NCBI RefSeq assembly: GCF_042468235.1
Contig: NZ_CP170386.1
Span: forward strand, 682,001 to 746,000
Direction of reading: 5' to 3'
Source: Lonepinella sp042468235
GTDB lineage: Bacteria > Pseudomonadota > Gammaproteobacteria > Enterobacterales > Pasteurellaceae
DNA: 64,000 nt
Numbering within the stretch: position 1 is the first letter of the stretch; every line of letters starts with the position of its first letter. Made by a program: the position numbers and the translations under genes. This document shows positions 44,941 through 54,303 of the stretch, piece by piece. The notes beneath the pieces were generated by a model. It was not told where the DNA came from. It did not search any database and worked only from the letters and a program-made list of their open reading frames with translations.

Positions 44941-47559
44941 ATGCAACAAGCTAAATACAGAAAAAATTATCGTACGCCAGACTTTACTATTACACATCTC
45001 TCTCTTGATTTTCAATTAGATCCAAAGCATACCGTAGTGAAAGCGGTCAGCCGAGTAGAACGCTTAAATCCAGAAGCGACAAGTTTACGTTTAGACGGTC
45101 ATGGCTTTCAATTTGCATCAATAAAATTAAATGGTGCAGAATTTACTGCTTATCAGCAAGATAAAGAAAGTTTAACCTTAGATTTAACCGAACTCTATGG
45201 GGAAAGTGCGGTTCAATTTGAATTAGAAATTATTACTTATTTGGTGCCAGCAGAAAATACGTCACTACAAGGGTTATATCAATCTGGTGAGGGAATTTGT
45301 ACACAGTGTGAAGCCGAAGGTTTCCGCCAAATTACCTATATGCTTGATCGTCCAGATGTGTTAGCTCGTTACGATGTCACAATTACCGCAGATAAAAGTA
45401 AATATCCGTATTTATTATCTAATGGTAATCGTATTGCTCAAGGGGATTTAGCAGATGGTCGTCATTGGGTGCAATGGCAAGATCCTTTCCCAAAACCATG
45501 TTATTTATTTGCCTTAGTAGCCGGGGATTTTGATTTATTACAAGATAATTTTGTGACCAAAAGTGGTCGTAATGTGCTGTTAGAATTATATGTGGATCGG
45601 GGCAATTTAAATCGAGCGGATTGGGCGATGCGAAGCCTGAAAAAATCCATGAAATGGGATGAAGATCGTTTTGGCTTAGAATATGATTTAGATATTTATA
45701 TGATTGTTGCGGTGGACTTCTTTAATATGGGTGCCATGGAAAATAAAGGGTTGAATGTATTTAACTCAAAATTTGTATTAGCCAATCCACAAACTGCCAC
45801 AGATAATGATTATTTAGATGTAGAACGTGTAATCGCCCACGAATATTTCCACAACTGGACTGGTAATCGTGTGACTTGTCGAGATTGGTTCCAGTTGAGT
45901 TTAAAAGAGGGCTTAACGGTTTTCCGTGATCAAGAATTTTCGTCTGATACGGGTTCGCGCGCAGTGAATCGAATTAATAATGTACAATTCTTGCGTACTA
46001 TGCAATTTGCCGAAGATGCAAGTCCGATGTCGCATCCGATTCGTCCTGAAAAAGTATTAGAAATGAATAATTTCTATACCGTAACTGTATATGAGAAAGG
46101 GGCAGAAGTTATTCGTATGATGCATACTTTGCTTGGTGAAAAACGTTTCCAAAAAGGTATGCAACTTTATATTGCAGAAAATGATGGTAAAGCCGCCACT
46201 TGTGAAGATTTTGTTTCTGCCATGGAACGTGCATCAGGTGTAGATTTAACCCAATTTCGCCGTTGGTACAGTCAATCAGGTACACCAGAATTGACAGTGG
46301 CTGATAGCTATGATGAGAAAAAACATAGCTATAAATTAATCGTGTCACAAATGACACCACCAACTGCGGATCAAATGAGCAAAGTGAATTTGCATATTCC
46401 ATTAAAAATAGCCTTGTATAATCAAAAAGGTATGCCATTTACTTTGCTTAAAAATGGTGAATTAGTAGATGATGTGCTAAATATTACCGAGAGCGAGCAG
46501 ATTTTTGAATTCCATGATATTACCAGTCGTCCAGTACCAGCATTATTATGTGATTTTTCTGCACCAGTGAAATTAGATTATGATTATAGTCCTGAACAAT
46601 TAATTACTTTATTGAAATTTGCTCAAAATGAATTTGTACGTTGGGATGCGGTACAAATGTTGTTTAGCTATGAATTGCGTCGTTTATTAGAACAGTATAA
46701 AAATGCTCAACAACTAGAATTTTCTCCACAAATTTTAACCGCACTTTCTCAAGTATTGGCAAATTACCAAAGTAATATTGAATTAACCACATTAATTTTA
46801 ACTTTGCCAAAAGAAGCTGAATTCGCTGAACAATTTAAAGTAATTGATCCTGAAAATATTGCCATCGTGCGTGATATTATGCAACGTACTTTGGCAGAGA
46901 ATTTAAAAACACAATGGCTTGAAACCTATAATCAAATTCGTTTAGAAGATTATCAAATTAATACTCAAGATATTGCTAAACGTGGTTTACGTAATCTCTG
47001 TTTGCATTATTTAGCCTTTACAGAGTTAGGTAATGCGTTGGTCAATAAACATTATTTGCATGCCAACAATATGACAGATAGTCTTGCTGCGTTAAGCGCG
47101 GCTTGTAAAGCACAATTGGCTTGCCGTGATAATTTAATGGCAGATTTTGAACAAAAATGGCACCAAGATGGGTTAGTGATGGATAAATGGTTTGCTTTGC
47201 AAGCCACCAGACCTGATGAAAATGTACTATTAAATGTACAGCAATTAATGGATCATCCAAGTTTTAACTTTAATAATCCAAACCGTTTGCGTGCATTAGT
47301 TGGTAGCTTTATTAACCAAAATCCAAGAGCATTTCATGCGGTAGATGGCTCGGGTTATCGTTTCTTAACGGAAATCTTGATTAGTTTGAATAAAAGTAAT
47401 CCGCAAGTCGGTGCACGTTTAATTGAACCGTTAATTCGTTTTAGACGTTATGATAGTCAACGTCAACAATTAATGAAACGAGCGTTACAACGTTTATTTG
47501 AAGTGGAAAATCTTTCTCGAGATTTATATGAGAAAATTGAAAAAGCGTTGAATAGCTAA
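44941..47559 (+). CDS. pepN: Aminopeptidase N
   Basis: This M1 zinc metallopeptidase removes N-terminal residues from peptides in the cytoplasm. It has about 872 residues. The substrate-binding GAMEN motif (MGAMENKGLN) and the zinc motif HEYFHNWTGNR followed by the downstream Glu in LKEGLTVFRDQEF are complete. The start MQQAKYRKNYRTPDF is the family start; an in-frame ATG at 44920 upstream is unlikely. Confidence 0.97.
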   Translation: MQQAKYRKNYRTPDFTITHLSLDFQLDPKHTVVKAVSRVERLNPEATSLRLDGHGFQFASIKLNGAEFTAYQQDKESLTLDLTELYGESAVQFELEIITYLVPAENTSLQGLYQSGEGICTQCEAEGFRQITYMLDRPDVLARYDVTITADKSKYPYLLSNGNRIAQGDLADGRHWVQWQDPFPKPCYLFALVAGDFDLLQDNFVTKSGRNVLLELYVDRGNLNRADWAMRSLKKSMKWDEDRFGLEYDLDIYMIVAVDFFNMGAMENKGLNVFNSKFVLANPQTATDNDYLDVERVIAHEYFHNWTGNRVTCRDWFQLSLKEGLTVFRDQEFSSDTGSRAVNRINNVQFLRTMQFAEDASPMSHPIRPEKVLEMNNFYTVTVYEKGAEVIRMMHTLLGEKRFQKGMQLYIAENDGKAATCEDFVSAMERASGVDLTQFRRWYSQSGTPELTVADSYDEKKHSYKLIVSQMTPPTADQMSKVNLHIPLKIALYNQKGMPFTLLKNGELVDDVLNITESEQIFEFHDITSRPVPALLCDFSAPVKLDYDYSPEQLITLLKFAQNEFVRWDAVQMLFSYELRRLLEQYKNAQQLEFSPQILTALSQVLANYQSNIELTTLILTLPKEAEFAEQFKVIDPENIAIVRDIMQRTLAENLKTQWLETYNQIRLEDYQINTQDIAKRGLRNLCLHYLAFTELGNALVNKHYLHANNMTDSLAALSAACKAQLACRDNLMADFEQKWHQDGLVMDKWFALQATRPDENVLLNVQQLMDHPSFNFNNPNRLRALVGSFINQNPRAFHAVDGSGYRFLTEILISLNKSNPQVGARLIEPLIRFRRYDSQRQQLMKRALQRLFEVENLSRDLYEKIEKALNS

Positions 47560-47575
47560 AATGAGAAATTGTATT

Positions 47576-48598
47576 ATGTTTTACCCACTTATCCGCAAAG
47601 TCCTATTTTGTTTACAACCTGAAACGGCACATGATTTCACTATCTCAACTTTGCATTTAGCTGGAAAGCCCATATTGAATGGCATCGTTAAAAATCTGAT
47701 AGCTTGTCCACAAGGTACAGAAAAAAATGTCATGGGCATCAAATTTAAAAATCCGATTGGGTTAGCCGCTGGAGTCGATAAAGATGGTGAAGCCATTGAC
47801 GGCTTTGCAGCTTTGGGTTTTGGTTTTATTGAAGTTGGAACTGTCACACCGTTGGCACAAGATGGTAATGCAAAACCACGTCAATTTCGTTTAGTTGAAG
47901 CGGAAGGAATTATTAATCGTAACGGTTTTAATAATAAAGGCATTGATCATTTAATCGAAAATGTAAAAAAATCCCAGTTTAATGGGGTATTAGGGATTAA
48001 TATCGGTAAAAATAAAATCACGCCACTTGAAAAAGGCAAAGATGATTATATTTTTTGCTTAAATAAAGCCTATAATTATGCGGATTATATTACGGTTAAT
48101 ATTTCATCACCGAATACGCCTGATTTACGTCAATTACAATATGGTGATGCGTTAGATGATCTATTACAAAGTATTAAAGCCAGACAACTGATTCTATCTG
48201 AACAGTATAATAAATATGTGCCTGTCGTAGTGAAAATTGCACCTGATTTAACTGAAAATGAATTAGTACAAATTGCTGATGCCTTACGCCGTCATAAGAT
48301 GGATGGTGTAATTGCCACTAATACTACCATTGCTCGAGATAATGTCACAGGATTAAAGCATTCACAAGAAATTGGTGGATTAAGCGGTAAACCATTACAA
48401 CATAAAAGCACAGCAATCATTCGCCGTTTACAGCAAGAATTACAAGGTGAAATACCGATCATTGGGAGCGGAGGCATTGATTCAATCCAGAATGCACAGC
48501 AAAAAATAGCAGCGGGAGCGAGTTTATTGCAACTCTATTCTGGATTAATTTATCATGGACCGAAATTGGTCAAGGATTTGGTTCAAGCAATAAAATAA
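47576..48598 (+). CDS. pyrD: Dihydroorotate dehydrogenase (quinone)
   Basis: This class 2, membrane-associated flavoenzyme of pyrimidine synthesis passes electrons to quinone. It has about 340 residues. The N-terminal amphipathic part is MFYPLIRKVLFCLQPETAH. Marks: GLAAGVDKDGEAIDG, GTVTPLAQDGNAKPR, NRNGFNNKG, the catalytic Ser in ITVNISSPNTP, and the C-terminal FMN block IIGSGGIDS. ATG 47576 is the family start; ATG 47561 lies in the same frame, 15 nt earlier. Confidence 0.96.
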   Translation: MFYPLIRKVLFCLQPETAHDFTISTLHLAGKPILNGIVKNLIACPQGTEKNVMGIKFKNPIGLAAGVDKDGEAIDGFAALGFGFIEVGTVTPLAQDGNAKPRQFRLVEAEGIINRNGFNNKGIDHLIENVKKSQFNGVLGINIGKNKITPLEKGKDDYIFCLNKAYNYADYITVNISSPNTPDLRQLQYGDALDDLLQSIKARQLILSEQYNKYVPVVVKIAPDLTENELVQIADALRRHKMDGVIATNTTIARDNVTGLKHSQEIGGLSGKPLQHKSTAIIRRLQQELQGEIPIIGSGGIDSIQNAQQKIAAGASLLQLYSGLIYHGPKLVKDLVQAIK

Positions 48599-48607
48599 TA
48601 TCATGGG

Positions 48608-48641
48608 AAAGTGCGGTGAAATTGACCGCACTTTTCTCTTT
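48608..48641 (+). terminator. Uptake-signal inverted pair acting as pyrD terminator
   Basis: AAAGTGCGGT (48608-48617) and ACCGCACTTT (48625-48634) form a 10-bp stem with a 7-nt loop followed by TCTCTTT. A second small palindrome TCTCTTT/AAAGAGA (48635-48648) sits just before the rnm start and contains its ribosome-binding site. Confidence 0.75.
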
Positions 48642-48653
48642 AAAGAGAGAATA

Positions 48654-49496
48654 ATGAGCGAAAGAATTTACGATTTACATTGTCATAGCACCGCATCTGA
48701 TGGGGTATTAAGTCCAACAGAGCTAGTACAACGAGCCGTTGAAAAAGGTGTGAATGTGTTAGCGATATGTGATCATGATAGTATTGCAGGGTTAGATGAA
48801 GCCAGAGCGGAAAGCCATAAGCAAGGCATTCAGTTGATTAATGGGGTAGAAATTTCGACTATTTGGACTGGGCAAGGTGGCAATCGGGGAGTTCATATTG
48901 TGGGGTTAGATTTTGATCAAAATTCATTAGAAATGACCGCACTTTTAGCTCAACAAGCAGAATTACGTTTACAACGTGCCATACAAATTGGTGAAAAACT
49001 TGAGTTGCTTGGTATTGCTGATGCCTATCAAGGTGCAAAAGCGTTAGCCAGTGGAGAAGTCACACGAGCGCATTATGCTAGATTTTTAGTGCAGATAGGT
49101 AAAGTATCAAACGATACGCAGGCTTTTAAACGTTATCTTTCGGCAGGTAAACCTGCTTATGTAAAAGCCGATTGGGTGGATATTGCTACTGCGATTAAAG
49201 TGATTCATCAAGCTGGTGGATTGGCTGTGTTGGCTCATCCATTGCGTTATAATATGACTAATAGTTGGATTAAAAAATTGGTGATGGATTTCGCTCAATG
49301 GCAAGGTGATGGGATTGAAGTGGCAGGTTGCGGACAATTACCAAACCAACGTCAATTAGTGGCACGTTGGGCAGTAGAATACAATTTATTGGCATCTGTC
49401 GGATCAGATTTTCATTTTCCTTGTGCTTGGATTGAGTTAGGCAAATCCCTAACCTTACCAGATAATGTTATGCCAATTTGGGCAAAATTTGCTTAA
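48654..49496 (+). CDS. rnm: PHP-domain 5'-3' exoribonuclease (RNase AM / YciV / TrpH)
   Basis: This 280-residue protein of the PHP phosphoesterase family trims 5' ends of rRNAs in E. coli. Metal-binding motifs are DLHCHSTASDGV, CDHDSIAG, GVEIST, LAHPLRY and GSDFHFP. ATG 48654 is preceded by AAAGAGAG; the frame upstream is the terminator region. Confidence 0.92.
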   Translation: MSERIYDLHCHSTASDGVLSPTELVQRAVEKGVNVLAICDHDSIAGLDEARAESHKQGIQLINGVEISTIWTGQGGNRGVHIVGLDFDQNSLEMTALLAQQAELRLQRAIQIGEKLELLGIADAYQGAKALASGEVTRAHYARFLVQIGKVSNDTQAFKRYLSAGKPAYVKADWVDIATAIKVIHQAGGLAVLAHPLRYNMTNSWIKKLVMDFAQWQGDGIEVAGCGQLPNQRQLVARWAVEYNLLASVGSDFHFPCAWIELGKSLTLPDNVMPIWAKFA

Positions 49497-49498
49497 AT

Positions 49499-50395
49499 TT
49501 AGCGGTGTTTACCTAAATCTAAACTTTGTAAAAAATTAATAAAAGCCTTCACCTTAGCACTTAAATATCGGCGGTGTGGATAGATCGCATGTAAATCTAT
49601 CGTTTGTTGTTTGTAATCGGTTAGCAATTCCACTAATTTTCCTGAGGTTAAATCTTGTTCAATCAGAAAATAGGGTTGATTAATAATGCCTACCCCAGCT
49701 TTTGCCATTTCAACTAAGGTTAAGCCGTTATTAGAAACCAGTTTTGAGTGCATTTTAATCCGCTGAATCTTACCGTCACAATGAGTGAATTCCCAGTAAA
49801 TTTGATTACCAGAGGCTTTATATAATAAACAATCATGATGTTGCAGATCTGTTGGGGTTTTGGGTTTGCCATGTTTTGCAATATAATCTGGTGATGCAAC
49901 AAAGTGCATTGTGGTGGTGGCAAGTTTTTTCGCAACTAAAGAACTGTCTTGTAAGTTACCAATGCGTAAAGCAACATCATAGCCCTCGGACATTAAATCA
50001 ACACGGCGATCGCTAAAATCTATTTCAATATGTAAATTGGGATTAGCTTTAGCAAATTCGGCTAAATTGTGGCTGATAAAACGTAAACCAAAATCCATTG
50101 GCACGGAAACCAACAAATTTCCTTGCAGTGAAGAAGATAAATCACTAATACTGGCATCAGCTTCATTTAATTCAGCCAATATAGGCTGACAATGTTGGTA
50201 ATAGACTAACCCAGCTTCAGTGGGAGAGATTTTTCGAGTAGTGCGGTGTAATAATCTCGTTTGTAAGTGTTCTTCAAGTTGAGCCACTAATTTACTTGCC
50301 ATGGCAACGGAAATATTTTCCAGTTGTGCAGTTTGAGTAAAACTTTGGGTTTCAATCACCTTACAAAAGACGGAAATTGCATTTAGTTTATCCAT
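49499..50395 (-). CDS. LysR-family transcriptional regulator
   Basis: This 298-residue regulator has an N-terminal winged helix-turn-helix (about 1-60; VIETQSFTQTAQLENISVAMASKLVAQLEE) and a C-terminal substrate-binding domain. The MDKLNAISVFCKVIET start and the RVDLMSEGYDVALRIG block place it in the CrgA/YhjC-like group. The effector and targets are unknown. It is convergent with rnm and divergent from topA, with an inverted repeat in between. Confidence 0.9.
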   Translation of the reverse strand: MDKLNAISVFCKVIETQSFTQTAQLENISVAMASKLVAQLEEHLQTRLLHRTTRKISPTEAGLVYYQHCQPILAELNEADASISDLSSSLQGNLLVSVPMDFGLRFISHNLAEFAKANPNLHIEIDFSDRRVDLMSEGYDVALRIGNLQDSSLVAKKLATTTMHFVASPDYIAKHGKPKTPTDLQHHDCLLYKASGNQIYWEFTHCDGKIQRIKMHSKLVSNNGLTLVEMAKAGVGIINQPYFLIEQDLTSGKLVELLTDYKQQTIDLHAIYPHRRYLSAKVKAFINFLQSLDLGKHR

Positions 50396-50424
50396 TTAAC
50401 ATCCTTTTGAAAAAAAATTGTTGA

Positions 50425-50444
50425 CCTAATAACCATTCCTTAGG
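50425..50444. promoter_or_regulatory. Dyad between the LysR gene and topA
   Basis: CCTAA-N10-TTAGG lies between the two divergent starts. Its size fits a LysR-type binding site, so autoregulation is plausible. Confidence 0.45.
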
Positions 50445-50494
50445 CAATATAAAAAAAGATTTTACACAAAATATAAAAAATTAGGTATTTAAAT

Positions 50495-53101
50495 ATGAGT
50501 AAATCGTTAGTTATTGTGGAATCGCCAGCCAAAGCGAAAACTATTAATAAATATTTGGGTAATAACTATGTGGTAAAATCCAGTGTTGGACATATCCGTG
50601 ATTTGCCTATGGCAGGGACGAGTACAGGCGAAAAAGCAAAACCGATTTCAACCAAAGGATTAAGTGCTGAAGAAAAAGCGAGTGTTAAGGCTGAAAAAGA
50701 ACAAACCGCTTTAGTTAAACGTATGGGGATTGACCCTTATCATGGTTGGAAAGCGAATTATCAGATTTTACCAGGTAAGGAAAAAGTGGTAGCAGAATTA
50801 AAATCTCTCGCCAAAAAAGCGGATCACATTTATCTCGCTACCGACTTAGATAGAGAGGGAGAGGCGATTGCGTGGCATTTACGTGAAGTTATTGGGGGGG
50901 ATGATGAACGTTTTAGTCGAGTGGTATTTAATGAGATTACCAAGAATGCGATTAAACAAGCCTTTGAGAAGCCAGAACATTTAAATTTAGACCGAGTAAA
51001 TGCTCAACAAACACGTCGCTTTTTAGATCGTGTAGTAGGCTTTATGGTATCGCCATTGCTTTGGAAAAAAGTAGCACGTGGTTTATCTGCGGGTCGTGTC
51101 CAATCAGTCGCGGTGAAATTATTAGTAGAACGTGAACGAGAGATCAAGGCATTTTTGCCTGAGGAATTTTGGCAAGTTGCCGTGGATACACAAACGGCAA
51201 AAAAACAAAAAATTCGTTTAGATGTCACCGCACTTAAAGGTAAAAAATTTGAACCGAAAAATGAGCAGCAAGCACAAAGTGCGGTGGATTTTTTACAAAA
51301 ATCTGAATTTATTGTATCTGATTTAGAAACCAAACCGACTACATCAAAAGCACGACCGCCATTTATTACTTCCACGTTACAACAATCAGCCAGTACCAGA
51401 CTGAATTTTAGCGTCAAAAAAACCATGATGTTGGCACAACGCTTGTATGAAGCAGGTTACATTACTTATATGCGTACTGATAGCACGAATTTAAGCCAAG
51501 ATGCGTTAAATATGGTGCGTCATTATATTGAAAATCAGTTTGGCGAAAATTATTTACCAAGCAAGCCGAATTTCTATTCAAGTAAAGATAATGCTCAAGA
51601 AGCACACGAAGCAATTCGCCCCTCTGATGTAAATGTATTAGCCACTCATTTATCAGGTATGGAAAAAGATGCTGAACGTTTATATGATTTAATTTGGCGA
51701 CAATTTGTGGCTTGTCAAATGCCACAAGCTCAATATGACAGCACTACATTAACCGTAACAGCGGGTGATTATGAATTAAAGGCAAAAGGGCGAATTTTAC
51801 GTTTTGATGGTTGGACAAAGGTTTTACCACAATTAGCCAAATCACCAGAGGATCAAGAATTACCAGCGGTGAATGTGCAAGATAAGCTTAAATTAAACGA
51901 GGTGTTACCAAGTCAGCATTTTACCAAACCGCCAGCTCGTTTTACGGAAGCGTCCTTAGTAAAAGAGTTAGAAAAACGAGGTATTGGTCGTCCTTCCACT
52001 TATGCAGCGATTATTTCTACTATTCAAGAGCGTGGCTATGTTCGTACCGAAAACCGCCGTTTTTATGCCGAAAAAATGGGGGAGATTGTTACCGATCGTT
52101 TAAATCAATCTTTCAGTGAATTGATGAATTATGATTTCACAGCAAATATGGAAGATGTATTAGACCAAATTGCGAGTGGTAGCAAAAACTGGAAAACAGA
52201 GTTAAATCAATTCTTTAAAGATTTCTATGAACAATTAAGCACGGCGGAATTAAATGAGCTTGAAGGAGGAATGAAACCGAATAGCTTAGTGGAAACGGAT
52301 ATTGTTTGTCCAACCTGTGGGCGTAAAATGGCAATTCGTACCGCAAGTACGGGGGTATTTTTAGGTTGTACTGGTTATGCTTTATCACCAAAAGAACGTT
52401 GTAAAACCACCGTGAATTTAATTCCAGAAGCTGAATTATTAAACGTGTTAGATAGCGAAAGTGAAGCTAAAGCCTTGATTGCTCGTAAACGTTGTCCGAA
52501 ATGTGATTCCGCAATGGATAGTTATTTAATTGATCCGCAGCGTAAATTACATATTTGTGGTAATAATCCAAATTGTGATGGTTATATTATTGAGCAGGGT
52601 AGTTTTAAAATCAAAGGCTACGATGGTCCAGTAGTTGAATGCGACAAATGTGGTGCAGATATGCACTTAAAATTAGGTCGTTTTGGTAAATATATGGCTT
52701 GTACCCAATGTGATAACACCCGAAAAATTCTAAAAAATGGCGATGTGGCTCCACCGAAAGAAGAACCTACTCATTTCCCTGAATTGAAATGTGAAAAATC
52801 TGATGCTTATTTTGTATTGCGTGATGGTGCAAGTGGGGTATTTATGTCAGCACATAATTTCCCGAAATCTCGTGAAACAAGAGCACCAAAGGTCGCCGAA
52901 TTAGCCTTATATCGTGATCGTTTACCCGACAAGTTGAAATATTTGGCAGATGCACCAGCGAAAGATCCAGATGGCAATGATGCGATTGTGCGGTTTAGCC
53001 GTAAGGAAAAACGCCAATATGTGACATCGGAAGTAAATGGGAAGCAGACTAAATGGATTATTGATTTTGATGGTAAGCATTGGGTTGAGCGGAAAAAATA
53101 A
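50495..53101 (+). CDS. topA: DNA topoisomerase I
   Basis: This type IA topoisomerase relaxes negative supercoils. It has 868 residues. Toprim domain at the N-terminus (VIVESPAKAKTINKYLG and ATDLDREGEAIAWHL), catalytic Tyr in YITYMRTDSTNLS, and GIGRPSTYA. The C-terminal part has zinc ribbons: CPTCGRKM (about 608), CPKCDSAM and CDKCGADM ... CTQCDN, then a basic tail. The ATG lacks a strong SD. Confidence 0.97.
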   Translation: MSKSLVIVESPAKAKTINKYLGNNYVVKSSVGHIRDLPMAGTSTGEKAKPISTKGLSAEEKASVKAEKEQTALVKRMGIDPYHGWKANYQILPGKEKVVAELKSLAKKADHIYLATDLDREGEAIAWHLREVIGGDDERFSRVVFNEITKNAIKQAFEKPEHLNLDRVNAQQTRRFLDRVVGFMVSPLLWKKVARGLSAGRVQSVAVKLLVEREREIKAFLPEEFWQVAVDTQTAKKQKIRLDVTALKGKKFEPKNEQQAQSAVDFLQKSEFIVSDLETKPTTSKARPPFITSTLQQSASTRLNFSVKKTMMLAQRLYEAGYITYMRTDSTNLSQDALNMVRHYIENQFGENYLPSKPNFYSSKDNAQEAHEAIRPSDVNVLATHLSGMEKDAERLYDLIWRQFVACQMPQAQYDSTTLTVTAGDYELKAKGRILRFDGWTKVLPQLAKSPEDQELPAVNVQDKLKLNEVLPSQHFTKPPARFTEASLVKELEKRGIGRPSTYAAIISTIQERGYVRTENRRFYAEKMGEIVTDRLNQSFSELMNYDFTANMEDVLDQIASGSKNWKTELNQFFKDFYEQLSTAELNELEGGMKPNSLVETDIVCPTCGRKMAIRTASTGVFLGCTGYALSPKERCKTTVNLIPEAELLNVLDSESEAKALIARKRCPKCDSAMDSYLIDPQRKLHICGNNPNCDGYIIEQGSFKIKGYDGPVVECDKCGADMHLKLGRFGKYMACTQCDNTRKILKNGDVAPPKEEPTHFPELKCEKSDAYFVLRDGASGVFMSAHNFPKSRETRAPKVAELALYRDRLPDKLKYLADAPAKDPDGNDAIVRFSRKEKRQYVTSEVNGKQTKWIIDFDGKHWVERKK

Positions 53102-53173
53102 AATAATACTCTAACAAAATAGGGTCCCCATATTTTCAGGAAATAAGGCAAAGTTGGGGCGTGTTTTCTTTTT

Positions 53174-53211
53174 GCTTACTTTTTCTTTACACGAGTAAAG
53201 AAAAAGTAAGC
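53174..53211. repeat. Perfect 17-bp palindrome downstream of topA
   Basis: The arms GCTTACTTTTTCTTTAC (53174-53190) and its exact complement (53195-53211) are separated by ACGA. A smaller CGCC/GGCG hairpin follows (53211-53221). It resembles a palindromic element I recall as repeated between genes in several gammaproteobacteria, which needs checking. It may also end topA transcription. Confidence 0.7.
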
Positions 53212-53267
53212 CGCCATCGGCGAAACCCGATTTAAAAACAACAAAAGATTGTAATAAAAAGAAAAAA

Positions 53268-53708
53268 ATGACATTATTCAAAACACTACAACAAGGTCAA
53301 ACCTACCAAAAAACTTGGATTCTCCACCCAAAACTCAACCAAATATTCCCCGAAAACCGCATTATTAAAGCCACTAAATTTGCCCAAACCCTAATGCCTT
53401 TTATCGCTGTGTTCGCTATCGTCTGGCAACAATTTTTCGTGCCACATAGCCACGTTGGGTTAGCGGCAGCCGTGCTAACGGCATTATTTGCCCTTTGCAT
53501 ACCGTTACAAGGTTTATATTGGCTAGGCAAACGTTCCCAAACAACATTGCCTAAGCAAACCGCGGTGAAATTTCAGCAAATTTCTGAACAGCTTGAGAAA
53601 AAAGGGATAGCCTTACCATTACCGAAAAATCCTACTTATCAAGATTTAGCCTTTTTATTAAACAAAGCCAATCAACATTTATCCGATGAGTTCTGGCAAG
53701 ATCTCTAA
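53268..53708 (+). CDS. yfbV: UPF0208 membrane protein YfbV
   Basis: This 146-residue protein has two predicted membrane segments in the middle (about 44-62 and 66-84) and starts TLFKTLQQGQTYQKTWP-like (WILHPKLNQIFPENRIIKAT), typical of YfbV. In E. coli it limits the spread of the Ter macrodomain. The family is clear from the N-terminal block. Confidence 0.9.
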   Translation: MTLFKTLQQGQTYQKTWILHPKLNQIFPENRIIKATKFAQTLMPFIAVFAIVWQQFFVPHSHVGLAAAVLTALFALCIPLQGLYWLGKRSQTTLPKQTAVKFQQISEQLEKKGIALPLPKNPTYQDLAFLLNKANQHLSDEFWQDL

Positions 53709-53714
53709 ATATTA

Positions 53715-53730
53715 AAGCAATCGTTTTCTT
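53715..53730 (+). promoter_or_regulatory. PurR box upstream of cvpA-purF
   Basis: AAGCAATCGTTTTCTT matches the PurR consensus ACGCAAACGTTTTCnT at all but two positions. It lies about 57 bp before cvpA, as in E. coli, where PurR represses cvpA-purF in response to purine bases. Confidence 0.8.
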
Positions 53731-53786
53731 TTCGATGATTTTTCGGTAGAATATCCAGCGTTATTTTTCCTATTCTTGAGATGATT

Positions 53787-54290
53787 ATGTCGGTTATTGA
53801 TTATATTATTATTGGTATTATTGTATTTTCCGTGATTGTGAGTTTATTGCGTGGATTTGTTCGAGAAGTCCTTTCTTTAGCCAGTTGGATTATTGCATTT
53901 ATCGTAGCCAGTCAATTTTATCCTTATTTAGCCAATTTATTAACCCAAATTGAATCTGAATATATCCGTAATGGCGTGGCTATTGGCGTGTTATTTGTGT
54001 TAACGTTAATTGTCGGAGGCATTGTAAATTATGTCATTTCCCAGCTAGTGGATAAAACAGGCTTATCTGGTACCGATAGAGTATTGGGAGCTTGTTTCGG
54101 TTTTTTACGGGGGGTGTTAATTGTTGCGGCTTTATTGTTTTTTGTGGATACGTTTACCAACTTTGATCAAAGTGAAGCATGGAAATCTTCCCAATTAATA
54201 CCGCACTTTGGTTTTGTGGTGGAATGGTTTTTCCAACAATTACAGGCAAATTCCAGTTTTTTAAATTCAACCTTAACTTCAGTTAAATAA
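53787..54290 (+). CDS. cvpA: CvpA family membrane protein
   Basis: This 167-residue inner-membrane protein has four predicted membrane segments and begins MSVIDYIIIGIIVFSVIVSL; LRGFVREVLSLASWI is the family block. CvpA is needed for colicin V production and purine-related stress phenotypes; its biochemical role is not settled. It starts at ATG 53787 (an ATG 6 nt earlier is possible) and is 13 nt before purF. Confidence 0.93.
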   Translation: MSVIDYIIIGIIVFSVIVSLLRGFVREVLSLASWIIAFIVASQFYPYLANLLTQIESEYIRNGVAIGVLFVLTLIVGGIVNYVISQLVDKTGLSGTDRVLGACFGFLRGVLIVAALLFFVDTFTNFDQSEAWKSSQLIPHFGFVVEWFFQQLQANSSFLNSTLTSVK

Positions 54291-54303
54291 AAGGATCCTA
54301 ACA

